IMG/VR virus record: IMGVR_UViG_3300033153_001843
Location: 1 to 22,529 of that record
Source: a virus
Strand: one strand, 5' to 3'
Length of the DNA: 22,529 nucleotides
Positions 1 through 5,489 of the stretch are shown piece by piece. Each line of letters begins with the position of its first letter. Position 1 is the stretch's first letter. The translations under genes and the position numbers were made by a program. The notes under the pieces were generated by a model. It was not told where the DNA came from. It did no database searches and saw only the letters and a program-made list of their open reading frames with translations.

Positions 1-197
1 CTCAACTACTACCGAAGGACGAGTACTCTAAGGAGGCGGCTATTAAGGTAGGTCAGGAACGTGAACAGATAGCAATTTTCGACCTACAAGAGGGTAAGGA
101 GATTAAGTGCAAAGATGATACTGATAAGTGCTACAAGTGCCACACTACCGTAGCAGATGCGTTTGAGTATTGCCCAAACTGCATGACACAACTGTAA
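1..197 (+). CDS. C-terminal part of a zinc-ribbon protein (5' truncated)
   Basis: An open frame enters from the left edge (first full codon at base 3) and ends with TAA at 195-197, giving 64 visible residues. The last 25 residues contain two Cys pairs, CYKCH and YCPNC, spaced like a small zinc ribbon. The part before it is charged and Lys/Glu-rich. Zinc ribbons at phage protein C-termini often serve DNA binding or protein contacts, but with the N-terminus missing no function can be given. It reads in the same direction as the early genes that follow, and a UUCG hairpin begins 11 bases after its stop. The frame is convincing because of the paired cysteines and the clean stop; identity is unknown. 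Confidence 0.75.
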   Translation, partial: QLLPKDEYSKEAAIKVGQEREQIAIFDLQEGKEIKCKDDTDKCYKCHTTVADAFEYCPNCMTQL

Positions 198-208
198 ATT
201 ATGAACAA

Positions 209-230
209 GGGTAGGGCTTCGGCTCTACCC
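209..230 (+). promoter_or_regulatory. Stem-loop with UUCG tetraloop
   Basis: Two 9-base arms (209-217 and 222-230) pair with a single G-U wobble around a C(UUCG)G loop, an exceptionally stable RNA tetraloop. It lies between the stop of the zinc-ribbon gene and the start of the next gene. No T-run follows on either strand, so it is not a standard intrinsic terminator. It may protect the 3' end of the upstream mRNA, separate two transcripts, or mask translation starts upstream of 246. Confidence 0.7.
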
Positions 231-245
231 ACAAAACAAAACGAA

Positions 246-425
246 ATGAGAATAATGGAAAAAGAAAGAAAGTTAACAGTCAAAGACCTAAAGACACTTC
301 ACCTACTGTGCGGCTCTTGGATACGTAGAAACGAGAGTAAAGACAATCGCAAAGAAAGAGTTCCTGAAATTAGGACTTTACAACACAAGTTGTTTTGGTT
401 ATTCAATGAGCGACTATCCCACTAA
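246..425 (+). CDS. Small hypothetical early protein (59 aa)
   Basis: The protein is short, basic and rich in Arg and Lys, with a middle segment LKTLHLLCGSWIRRNES and a C-terminus LFNERLSH. No family is recognised. An in-frame ATG at 201 would place the UUCG hairpin inside the gene. The start at 246 is preferred because it follows the A-rich leader (ACAAAACAAAACGAA) seen before other early genes; ATG 255 is a close alternative. Its stop lies inside the junction sequence CACTAAAAC that leads to the next gene at 436, so the two are probably on one transcript. Net positive charge would suit nucleic-acid binding, but that is only a guess. Confidence 0.55.
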   Translation: MRIMEKERKLTVKDLKTLHLLCGSWIRRNESKDNRKERVPEIRTLQHKLFWLFNERLSH

Positions 426-435
426 AACAAAAACA

Positions 436-666
436 ATGGAAGCGAGAACCATAAAACAAGTTAACAAGGTTATTCAGAAGGAAGTGGGTAATTACAATTT
501 AGTAAAAGGCGAAGGGTATTTTTACGTAACAAGCGAAGATTACGATTTATCTTTAAACCTTTCGGGTCTTTACACAACTTCAATTTACGTGTGCCATCTG
601 AACCAACAGTCTGTTGAAGCTTGGATAAAAGATGTAAGGGAAATAGTATTCGGCTCTAACAACTAA
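436..666 (+). CDS. Conserved-looking phage hypothetical protein (76 aa)
   Basis: A small soluble protein with the segment LVKGEGYFYV, a run of alternating polar and hydrophobic residues, then SIYVCHLNQQSVEAWIKDV. From memory this pattern (LVKGEGYFYF followed by a tSVYV..L..L..EQW motif) occurs in small hypothetical proteins of many phages, with no known function. It probably folds as a short beta-sheet plus a C-terminal helix. The start at 436 is chosen because it follows the conserved ACTAAAAC-type junction at 421-438; an upstream in-frame ATG at 406 lies inside the previous gene. It is followed 11 bases later by a tiny membrane protein gene. Confidence 0.7.
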   Translation: MEARTIKQVNKVIQKEVGNYNLVKGEGYFYVTSEDYDLSLNLSGLYTTSIYVCHLNQQSVEAWIKDVREIVFGSNN

Positions 667-677
667 AATAAAACGAA

Positions 678-767
678 ATGAAAACGATAACGAAACACTT
701 TGACACGATCTACGCAATACTAACGGTGGTATTGATAGCTATAGTAACACTTAACATTAAACTTTGA
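678..767 (+). CDS. Micro membrane protein (29 aa)
   Basis: ATG at 678 follows a junction sequence (662-680) like those before neighbouring genes and ends with TGA at 765-767. The product has a basic N-terminus (MKTITKHFD) and then about 17 hydrophobic residues from roughly residue 11 to 27 (IYAILTVVLIAIVTLNI), enough for one membrane span with the N-terminus inside. No family is recognised. Tiny inner-membrane proteins made early by phages can modify host membrane complexes, block superinfection or affect lysis timing; none of these can be claimed here. The gene fits exactly between its neighbours, 5 bases before the next ATG. Confidence 0.6.
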   Translation: MKTITKHFDTIYAILTVVLIAIVTLNIKL

Positions 768-772
768 TAGCA

Positions 773-928
773 ATGGAATTGAATTACGAAATAGATGTAA
801 AGACACGGAGAGGTAGTTACAGGACGTACAAGATTACCTTCAACGGAGAGCGACACTACGAGAACTGGTGCAATGCGATGGAGCAGAAGTACGGACACAA
901 GATAATAGGCGAAAGGGAAATAAAGTAA
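773..928 (+). CDS. Small hypothetical protein (51 aa)
   Basis: ATG at 773, TAA at 926-928. The product starts MELNYEIDVKTRRGSYRTYK and continues with ITFNGERHYENWCNAMEQKYG, so it looks like a short two- or three-stranded sheet followed by a helix. This pattern (a strand, a short loop with GERHYENW, then a helix ending in a YG turn) resembles many small phage proteins, but no named family is recognised. The gene fills the space between the micro membrane protein and the conserved dyad element at 930-966. Its reading frame is open over its full length and no better frame exists there. Confidence 0.65.
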   Translation: MELNYEIDVKTRRGSYRTYKITFNGERHYENWCNAMEQKYGHKIIGEREIK

Positions 929-929
929 T

Positions 930-966
930 TGTCATTTGAGCGACATTTTAATAGGACAGGAACACA
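930..966 (+). promoter_or_regulatory. Conserved intergenic dyad element, copy A
   Basis: TGTCA (930-934) and CGACA (941-945) form an imperfect inverted repeat with a 6-base spacer. It is followed by TTTTA and, 11 bases after the dyad, CAGGAACACA (957-966). The same arrangement recurs at 2007-2041, also directly after a stop codon. It could be an operator or promoter element, or a weak hairpin with a short U-run that pauses transcription. No good -7 box is seen here. Confidence 0.5.
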
Positions 967-994
967 GACATTTGAACAAACAAAAACGAAAGCA

Positions 995-1216
995 ATGGAA
1001 AACGTAACATTAAACAAGGTAGAGTTAGCATCGGACTTAGCTTCCGATAGGTTAGAGGCAGAGTTCGAGGGGCAAATTTATGATGACCCAACTGCGGGAA
1101 TTGCAGTCTACACGGACGAGGCTCAGGAAGTTTGGAACAAGTACTACGGAAGATACTTGGAATTGATTGAGAACTGCCAACAGTACTGCGAATCGAAAAA
1201 GGAATACGACATTTAA
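995..1216 (+). CDS. Acidic hypothetical protein (73 aa)
   Basis: A strongly acidic product: MENVTLNKVELASDLASDRL, then an Asp/Glu-rich middle, then a helix EAQEVWNKYYGRYLELIENC and a C-terminus with two Cys. No family is recognised. The start at 995 follows the A-rich leader ACAAAAACGAAAGCA; a TTG codon at 929 in the same frame would read through the regulatory dyad and is rejected. Small acidic phage proteins sometimes mimic DNA or inhibit host nucleases or polymerases, but the sequence gives no specific evidence for that. It is followed after 26 bases by the next gene through another ACTAAAAC junction. Confidence 0.65.
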   Translation: MENVTLNKVELASDLASDRLEAEFEGQIYDDPTAGIAVYTDEAQEVWNKYYGRYLELIENCQQYCESKKEYDI

Positions 1217-1242
1217 TTATAAACAACTAAAACGAAAACAAA

Positions 1243-1446
1243 ATGATTTACGAAACGATTGAAAACGGTAGATGCTTCTCAGGAGAAGTGTACAATGCAG
1301 AGGCTCCAACTGCGATAGTATTGGAGGGGTTAGAGTGCGAGGCTATTAGCTTCAGCAAGGTAAGAAAGGAACTTAACAAGGAGTTCAAGTTTTGTAGCCA
1401 CAAGGTGTTGGTAGAGTACCTAAGCAACTTAGATAATAACTATTAA
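1243..1446 (+). CDS. Hypothetical protein (67 aa)
   Basis: The product starts MIYETIENGRCFSGEVYNAE and has a C-terminal half with two likely helices (FSKVRKELNKEFKFCSHKVL). No family is recognised. ATG 1243 sits at the end of a copy of the ACTAAAAC junction (1226-1245), which supports this start. Codon use and orientation match the surrounding early genes. The gene ends with TAA 13 bases before the next start. Confidence 0.65.
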   Translation: MIYETIENGRCFSGEVYNAEAPTAIVLEGLECEAISFSKVRKELNKEFKFCSHKVLVEYLSNLDNNY

Positions 1447-1458
1447 AAGACAGGAACG

Positions 1459-1698
1459 ATGAAAACTTACAGTGAATATCAATTCCTAATCTTCAGTCAA
1501 ATATTCTACCTTCTACTTAGCGAGTATGAGCAAAAGATAGGAGACTTGAAACTTGAATACGACCTAAGCTATCCAGTATTGGTGGAGACACTGAAAGACT
1601 ACTTAGGATCCGATTATAACGACCCTGAGTTTAGCGAATACGACTGTATGGCTACCTATCTAAAAGAAAACATAAACACAATAGCAGAACAATTATGA
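1459..1698 (+). CDS. Hypothetical acidic protein (79 aa)
   Basis: The product starts MKTYSEYQFLIFSQIFYLLL and continues with acidic, Tyr-rich sequence; the N-terminal hydrophobic stretch is interrupted and looks like an amphipathic helix rather than a membrane span. No family is recognised. Unlike its neighbours the start has a recognisable Shine-Dalgarno-like AGGA three bases before ATG (GACAGGAACGATG). Its stop overlaps the next start by four bases (ATGA at 1695-1698), so translation of the two is likely coupled. Confidence 0.65.
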   Translation: MKTYSEYQFLIFSQIFYLLLSEYEQKIGDLKLEYDLSYPVLVETLKDYLGSDYNDPEFSEYDCMATYLKENINTIAEQL

Positions 1699-2000
1699 GA
1701 ACATTCAAAGACAAAATTATCAGAGCAGACATTACCTCCAGAGGAGGCGGTATCGAGATTGACCTTCAAGAGTTCGGACACAACGGTAGGATGACCGCAT
1801 ACCAAAACTACTTAGGCGGTGGTATGCTTGGAAGGGTAGCCAGTGATTGTAATATCGATAACTGGAAGGAGAACGATGAACTGGTGGAGATTGCATACGA
1901 ACTGCGACAATACTTCCACAGTGTAACAAACCCTGATGATAGTGATTGGGAGAGCGTATCGTTCGAGCAGAACCAAAAACTACCAATAAGTGCTTATTAA
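1695..2000 (+). CDS. Hypothetical protein (101 aa)
   Basis: The product starts MRTFKDKIIRADITSRGGGI and includes IDLQEFGHNGRMTAYQNYLGGGMLGRV, a Gly-rich strand-turn pattern, then an acidic helix ENDELVEIAYELRQYF. From memory, similar small phage proteins with a strand, then QNYLGGGM, then a helix exist, but no named family or function can be given. It overlaps the previous gene by ATGA. After its TAA comes the 97-base intergenic space that holds dyad copy B. Confidence 0.65.
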   Translation: MRTFKDKIIRADITSRGGGIEIDLQEFGHNGRMTAYQNYLGGGMLGRVASDCNIDNWKENDELVEIAYELRQYFHSVTNPDDSDWESVSFEQNQKLPISAY

Positions 2001-2006
2001 CGTATT

Positions 2007-2041
2007 TGTCAGGTAGATGACATTTTAGTGTCAGGAACACA
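2007..2041 (+). promoter_or_regulatory. Conserved intergenic dyad element, copy B
   Basis: TGTCA (2007-2011) and TGACA (2018-2022) form a perfect inverted repeat with a 6-base spacer. It is followed by TTTTA and then CAGGAACACA (2032-2041). Layout, spacing and the position just after a stop codon match copy A at 930-966. The remaining intergenic bases up to the ATG at 2098 are A-rich and end in an ACTAAAAC junction. A regulator-binding site or a weak pause hairpin are both possible. Confidence 0.55.
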
Positions 2042-2097
2042 ACTACTTTAGCTAACGAATTAAAACAACAAACATTAACAACTAAAACAAAAAGACA

Positions 2098-2280
2098 ATG
2101 CAAACGACAGAACTAATTTCAGAACGCAAGACAGAGTTGAGACACAAGGGTAAGCCAGTATTCGAGGTGGTACGTAGGTACTGCAAGAGAGGGTGGAGCC
2201 ACAAGGTAGCTACCATTACAGAACTATGTACTGTGTATGAGAAGGAAGGAGTAAGGTGCTACAGAAAGGTTTACTTTTAA
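2098..2280 (+). CDS. Small basic hypothetical protein (60 aa)
   Basis: The product is basic: MQTTELISERKTELRHKGKP, then FEVVRRYCKRGWSHKVATIT and a C-terminus CYRKVYF. It contains three Cys and several Arg/Lys clusters. No family is recognised. The start follows the junction at 2081-2100. It is the first gene after the dyad element copy B and so may begin a transcript. A basic 60-residue protein could bind nucleic acid, but no motif proves it. Confidence 0.65.
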   Translation: MQTTELISERKTELRHKGKPVFEVVRRYCKRGWSHKVATITELCTVYEKEGVRCYRKVYF

Positions 2281-2312
2281 CAGTCAGGAACATTAACACT
2301 AAAACAACAACA

Positions 2313-2516
2313 ATGGAAAACAAAATAAAATACGCCAAGAAATACCTATCAACAAGATTACTAAACGAAGTTGATGGGGTCACAAGACTATACATAGATA
2401 GTGGCAACCTTTATATTGAGTTTGAAAATGGAATGTGTGTTCAACTACACGATGACGAAATAGGATACCAAGCAGTCAACCATCTCGAAAGTGAGATTCA
2501 AGGGATATACAACTAA
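2313..2516 (+). CDS. Hypothetical protein (67 aa)
   Basis: The product starts MENKIKYAKKYLSTRLLNEV and contains a beta-rich centre (LYIDSGNLYIEFENGMCVQL) and a C-terminal helix (YQAVNHLESEIQGIYN). No family is recognised. The start at 2313 follows the junction at 2298-2315; an earlier in-frame ATG at 2256 lies inside the previous gene and is rejected. The stop codon is part of the next copy of the same junction. Confidence 0.65.
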   Translation: MENKIKYAKKYLSTRLLNEVDGVTRLYIDSGNLYIEFENGMCVQLHDDEIGYQAVNHLESEIQGIYN

Positions 2517-2527
2517 AACAATAAGCA

Positions 2528-2812
2528 ATGGAAAACTTAGAAAACAACAAACTGATAGCAGAATTTATGGGTTATGAAGCCTATGAATATAGAGGGCATA
2601 CAATGTTCATTTTTGATGAGGATAACCACCGAACAGAATTAGACCTACATTATCACACCTCTTGGGATTGGCTCATGCCAGTAGTAGAAGAGATTGACCA
2701 CTTGCAATTTGAAGAAGTGGTGGAAATAGAGGAAGGTCTGAAAACGAGGTCATTATCAGACACCTACAAATCAGTAGTAGAATTTATTAAGCAACAAAAC
2801 AAAAACAATTAG
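2528..2812 (+). CDS. Phage hypothetical protein with SWDWLMPVVEEI motif (94 aa)
   Basis: The product opens MENLENNKLIAEFMGYEAYE, continues with a strand pair, then YHTSWDWLMPVVEEIDHLQF and a C-terminal helix ending KQQNKNN. The motif NNKLIAEFMG together with YH.SWDWLMPVVE.I is familiar from small proteins in many Bacteroidota phages, some assigned to the phage ABA-sandwich type fold; this assignment is from memory and not checked. No biochemical function is known. The start follows a junction copy (2512-2530). It ends with TAG, one of the few TAG stops here. Confidence 0.75.
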   Translation: MENLENNKLIAEFMGYEAYEYRGHTMFIFDEDNHRTELDLHYHTSWDWLMPVVEEIDHLQFEEVVEIEEGLKTRSLSDTYKSVVEFIKQQNKNN

Positions 2813-2818
2813 AAAGAA

Positions 2819-3058
2819 ATGGAAATTTTAAGAGGATACACAGACACAGAACTTCGGGCTGAACTTGCCCGAAGAGGGTACTACACCGAGAACCTATGGA
2901 CAGCAGAAGATGTGAAATACCACTGTTCAATAGAGGAGGCGTTGATAGACGTTCAATCTTTGATACTCGATAAAGACAATCATAAGGACGGATGTTTTAA
3001 AGAGTTTCCATTAGTGTTGAGTATAATTAAGATGGCGTTGAACTCGAAAAAGAATTAA
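2819..3058 (+). CDS. Phage hypothetical protein with ELARRGYYTENLW motif (79 aa)
   Basis: The N-terminus reads MEILRGYTDTELRAELARRG, followed by YYTENLWTAEDV. The pattern 'tDtEL..El.rRGYyTenLW..eDV' recurs in small phage proteins of unknown function (recognised from memory). The first helix resembles a SAP-like or LEM-like two-helix start, but the protein is too short to assign. The C-terminus ALNSKKN resembles the ends of the genes at 3344 and 4064, because all three are encoded by a shared junction sequence. The start is 6 bases after the previous TAG. Confidence 0.7.
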   Translation: MEILRGYTDTELRAELARRGYYTENLWTAEDVKYHCSIEEALIDVQSLILDKDNHKDGCFKEFPLVLSIIKMALNSKKN

Positions 3059-3074
3059 ACCAAAAGCAAATAAG

Positions 3075-3344
3075 ATGAAAACAGCACTACAAGAATTGAT
3101 TGAGCGTCTTGAAGAACGGAAAATACCCTTATCCACATCAGATGGAGAGAAGTTTGTGTTTGATTACTGCATAGCTAAAGTAACCGAACTACTCGAAAAG
3201 GAGCGGGAAGCGGCTGAGAAAGCATTCAACCAAGCAAGAAAGCAAACTTCAATTTTGGGAGAAAAAGACGTTCAAATGACAGACTACCTTATTTCGCCCA
3301 AGTATAAGACTTTTGAAGATTATTGGAACTCAAAAAATCACTAA
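3075..3344 (+). CDS. Helical hypothetical protein (89 aa)
   Basis: The product is almost entirely helical and charged: MKTALQELIERLEERKIPLS, then a region VTELLEKEREAAEKAFNQAR with heptad spacing that suggests a coiled coil (about residues 30-60), then a C-terminal YWNSKNH. No family is recognised. The last codons, the stop and the following leader form a 29-base sequence repeated exactly at 4046-4074. The start follows a TAAACC...AAATAAG type junction. Confidence 0.65.
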   Translation: MKTALQELIERLEERKIPLSTSDGEKFVFDYCIAKVTELLEKEREAAEKAFNQARKQTSILGEKDVQMTDYLISPKYKTFEDYWNSKNH

Positions 3345-3354
3345 ACCAAAACAA
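3326..3354 (+). repeat. Gene-junction direct repeat, copy 1
   Basis: Twenty-nine bases covering the last codons (NSKNH), the stop and the A-rich leader between the genes ending at 3344 and starting at 3356. The identical 29 bases occur at 4046-4074 at the next-but-one gene junction. In this copy the leader is 4 bases shorter (ATAA missing before GATGAAAC). Related, less exact copies are at about 3039-3077, 3691-3713, 7206-7230 and 7616-7637. Confidence 0.85.
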
Positions 3355-3355
3355 G

Positions 3356-3709
3356 ATGAAACTTATAGAAAAAGAAGAATTATTGCCAACGCACTACACA
3401 GAAGTTGGTGAGCCAAGTTACACAGGTAAAGGCAACCATAGTGTAATTCAACTCGAAGAAATTGCAGAACAATACAAAGAACTCGTTCACCAACTAAGAT
3501 TAAGAGAACAAGCTATTTTAAATAAATTTTCTATAGCTATTGTTAGCGAGAGTGATTTCCCAAAGGAGAGGGAGGTTGAAGAGAGGTGTCGGGAAGTTTT
3601 TGAGTTAGGTGCGTCAGCGTTCCAAGAATGCTTGAACCCTCACACCCTTGAATTTGACCACGAAACATTCAAGCGTTTAAAAGAAGAAGTAATAAACCAA
3701 AACAAATAA
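3356..3709 (+). CDS. Hypothetical protein (117 aa)
   Basis: The product starts MKLIEKEELLPTHYTEVGEP, has a long charged helix (about residues 30-55) and ends with a second helix FKRLKEEVINQNK. No family is recognised. ATG 3356 follows the short form of the junction repeat; an upstream ATG at 3323 lies inside the previous gene and is rejected. The gene ends at 3709, two bases before the next ATG, and its stop is part of another junction copy. Confidence 0.65.
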   Translation: MKLIEKEELLPTHYTEVGEPSYTGKGNHSVIQLEEIAEQYKELVHQLRLREQAILNKFSIAIVSESDFPKEREVEERCREVFELGASAFQECLNPHTLEFDHETFKRLKEEVINQNK

Positions 3710-3710
3710 G

Positions 3711-4064
3711 ATGAAACGATTTACTAAAGGTGAGTTTAAGCTGATTGAAAGACATTATTTGAAGTTCAAGCTATTTGGAAAGGAGTTCTTTATTTGGAAC
3801 ACTTCACCAAAGCAAGTATTAGAACACGTTACGGAAGTGAACCATGTAAAAGACTTTCACACTTGGAGGTTACCTAACGATAAACCCCAACCCCAAGAGA
3901 ACGGACTTCGTGAGGCGGCTGAAATTGTAGAGAAGTTAATTGAAGCAAGTGAGTGGATGGTTTCGGTAAAACCGATGTCTCCAAGAGAGAAAGAGAAACT
4001 TTACCATGAGCAATCTATTGTGATAGCAAAGGCAAAAGAATGGTTGAACTCAAAAAATCACTAA
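3711..4064 (+). CDS. Hypothetical protein (117 aa)
   Basis: The N-terminal half (MKRFTKGEFKLIERHYLKFK through FIWNTSPKQVLEHV) is beta-rich and aromatic. The C-terminal half is helical (LREAAEIVEKLIEASEWMV) and ends IAKAKEWLNSKNH. That tail resembles the ends of several Bacteroidota phage proteins and is encoded by the junction repeat at 4046-4074. No function is known. The two halves may be separate modules joined by recombination, given the repeated junction, but this is inference. Confidence 0.65.
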   Translation: MKRFTKGEFKLIERHYLKFKLFGKEFFIWNTSPKQVLEHVTEVNHVKDFHTWRLPNDKPQPQENGLREAAEIVEKLIEASEWMVSVKPMSPREKEKLYHEQSIVIAKAKEWLNSKNH

Positions 4065-4074
4065 ACCAAAACAA
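4046..4074 (+). repeat. Gene-junction direct repeat, copy 2
   Basis: Exact 29-base match to 3326-3354, again spanning the NSKNH codons, stop codon and leader. It is followed by ATAAGATGAAAC, where copy 1 has only GATGAAAC. The copies flank a unit of two genes (3356-3709 and 3711-4064), so recombination between them would delete or swap that unit. Confidence 0.85.
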
Positions 4075-4079
4075 ATAAG

Positions 4080-4190
4080 ATGAAACCACTTGAATACATA
4101 ACACTCGCACTCTACGTGATAGCGTTCAGGGTAGTGGATAAGATAGGAGAATACAAACAAAGAAAAGTAACAGAAAAATGGAACAACTAA
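4080..4190 (+). CDS. Micro protein with one hydrophobic helix (36 aa)
   Basis: ATG 4080 follows the junction repeat exactly and TAA is at 4188-4190. The product starts MKPLEYITLALYVIAFRVVD and has a basic C-terminus (KIGEYKQRKVTEKWNN). Residues 6-19 are hydrophobic with one Arg after them, so it is either a short membrane span or an amphipathic membrane-surface helix. It overlaps the next gene by 13 bases in another frame. No family is recognised. Confidence 0.6.
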   Translation: MKPLEYITLALYVIAFRVVDKIGEYKQRKVTEKWNN

Positions 4191-4525
4191 AATTGTCAAT
4201 CGAGACATCTCAAGATAAAGCAGTAACTGAGTTTATCAGCAGACCGTTCAAGGGGAGTCTTATAAAGGTCTACTTAATCTCAGAGGTAGAGGCAAACAGA
4301 AGAAGGAAGAGGTTACTTAAGGCAATAGAAAATAAAGAAGAAGATTCACGTCAAGAGTCTTACTTTATTGATGAGTACTGTTTCTGTAGGTGCGTAGGAA
4401 TCACTGTAGATTACAATAGGGTTAAACCAAGAGAGGTTGCTATTGTAAAGAGATTGGACTCGGACTTCATTACAGATGATGTGCATTACTTTCTTGATAA
4501 ACAAAAAGTTAAATTCCTGAAATGA
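4178..4525 (+). CDS. Hypothetical protein (115 aa)
   Basis: The product starts MEQLKLSIETSQDKAVTEFI, has a basic helix EANRRRKRLLKAIENKEEDS and a Cys-containing centre (DEYCFCRCVGITVDY), then strands. The C.C.C cluster might bind metal but lacks a second clear pair. No family is recognised. It overlaps the preceding micro gene by 13 bases, and its stop overlaps the next start as ATGA (4522-4525), so the three are probably translated together. Confidence 0.65.
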   Translation: MEQLKLSIETSQDKAVTEFISRPFKGSLIKVYLISEVEANRRRKRLLKAIENKEEDSRQESYFIDEYCFCRCVGITVDYNRVKPREVAIVKRLDSDFITDDVHYFLDKQKVKFLK

Positions 4526-4602
4526 AATACCTTAGACTGATAGCAAACATATTTGTGATGGCGATGTGCCTGGCGATAATCTTAATAAGATATTCGAGAT
4601 GA
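4522..4602 (+). CDS. Micro membrane protein (26 aa)
   Basis: ATG 4522 overlaps the stop of the previous gene (ATGA) and its own TGA (4600-4602) overlaps the next ATG (4599). The product starts MKYLRLIANIFVMAMCLAII and ends LIRYSR. It is one hydrophobic segment with positive residues on both sides. Two consecutive ATGA overlaps make this tiny frame convincing as translated sequence even though 26 residues is very short. Function unknown. Confidence 0.55.
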   Translation: MKYLRLIANIFVMAMCLAIILIRYSR

Positions 4603-4793
4603 GGAGAGCAACATTCCACCTGACCAGTAAAGACAGAAAGGAGTACGGTATAGCAGAGTTCAAGAGCAAGGATCATTTCCTTGAGTGGAGGATGCTGATG
4701 ATGAAGAGAGGCTACAGAATCGATCTAAATTGGTTGGACGGATACAATGGAATAGACGGTAAATACGATAAACAAAACGATGATGAAAAATAG
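4599..4793 (+). CDS. Hypothetical protein (64 aa)
   Basis: The product starts MRRATFHLTSKDRKEYGIAE and continues with HFLEWRMLMMKRGYRIDLNW and an acidic C-terminus. It looks like a short mixed alpha/beta protein. The start at 4599 is chosen because it overlaps the stop of the micro membrane gene; a GTG at 4566 in the same frame would lie within that gene. It overlaps the following gene by 14 bases. No family is recognised. Confidence 0.6.
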   Translation: MRRATFHLTSKDRKEYGIAEFKSKDHFLEWRMLMMKRGYRIDLNWLDGYNGIDGKYDKQNDDEK

Positions 4794-5148
4794 ATACATA
4801 ATATACAGATTAGGGGAGGACGGAGAGTACAATCAGGTTGATTGGGTAATGCACACAGAGGGAGATGACGATGGCTTTGAGATAGAGTTACGGTTGACGA
4901 TAGAGGGAGTGGCTTTCGATAGAGATATGGAAAGGATGGATAACGAGGACTTCTTCTTTCTTGACCCGATAGACGTAGAGTATATAAAGAAGTCTCTCTA
5001 CACGGTAATTGAGACTGAGTACGCAGTTACTGGAGACTACGACTACTGGTACATAATAAGAGAAAAAGCTACCGCAAGTGAAATAGTCAGGCACTTACAG
5101 ACACAAGCGGAAGAGATGCAACAAGTAAGAACAATAATGGGCTTCTAA
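4780..5148 (+). CDS. Acidic hypothetical protein (122 aa)
   Basis: A strongly acidic protein starting MMKNRYIIYRLGEDGEYNQV, rich in Asp, Glu and Tyr, with beta-strand-like segments up to about residue 100 and a C-terminal helix ending EEMQQVRTIMGF. Either of two adjacent ATGs (4780 or 4783) could start it. No family is recognised. The codons for AEEMQQ are part of an 18-base direct repeat whose second copy lies just after the stop codon. Confidence 0.65.
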   Translation: MMKNRYIIYRLGEDGEYNQVDWVMHTEGDDDGFEIELRLTIEGVAFDRDMERMDNEDFFFLDPIDVEYIKKSLYTVIETEYAVTGDYDYWYIIREKATASEIVRHLQTQAEEMQQVRTIMGF

Positions 5149-5167
5149 TGCGGAAGAGATGCAACAA
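5107..5167 (+). repeat. 18-base direct repeat pair around a gene end
   Basis: The sequence GCGGAAGAGATGCAACAA occurs at 5107-5124, inside the last codons of the acidic gene, and again at 5150-5167, immediately after its stop. The two copies are 43 bases apart. This looks like a small duplication or a remnant of a replaced gene end, and it lies just upstream of the recombinase cassette. Confidence 0.85.
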
Positions 5168-5191
5168 CAAATAAACAATTCAATATAAACG

Positions 5192-5488
5192 ATGAGGACA
5201 AAGGAACAACAAGAGCAGTACATCGAGAACCTTAAGAAAAGGTTGAACAAGGACTACCACGTAGTCATCGAGCCATACATGAAGAACTTAGACGGAGAGT
5301 ATAATTGGTTCTTCAACTGGAAGGATGGTGGTTACAACACCATCTGGGCGAAGTCTGAGGCGGATGCTGTCAGGAAGGTCAAGCAGAAGTTCAGTATGGG
5401 ATCCAAGATAGACAGGTCTACTCTCAGGAAGCAGACACGTAGTGGTGCTACGGAGACAGATAGAATGGGATACCTTATGACCTGTTGA
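5192..5488 (+). CDS. Hypothetical protein upstream of the recombinase (98 aa)
   Basis: The product starts MRTKEQQEQYIENLKKRLNK, followed by a strand pair around YNWFFNWKDGGYNTIWAKSE, a helix ADAVRKVKQKF and a basic tail ending RMGYLMTC. No named family is recognised. It ends one base before the recombinase ATG at 5490, so the two genes are almost certainly co-translated. Small basic proteins beside serine recombinases sometimes act as directionality factors; position alone raises that possibility here and nothing in the sequence confirms it. Confidence 0.65.
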   Translation: MRTKEQQEQYIENLKKRLNKDYHVVIEPYMKNLDGEYNWFFNWKDGGYNTIWAKSEADAVRKVKQKFSMGSKIDRSTLRKQTRSGATETDRMGYLMTC

Positions 5489-5489
5489 T

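Noticed and set aside
209-230. UUCG hairpin as an intrinsic terminator
   Set aside because: No T-run follows on either strand.
201-245. Earlier ATG for the gene at 246
   Set aside because: It would place the UUCG hairpin within the coding sequence and lacks the A-rich leader seen before other early genes.
929-994. TTG-initiated extension of the gene at 995
   Set aside because: It would translate the conserved dyad element; ATG 995 has the usual leader.
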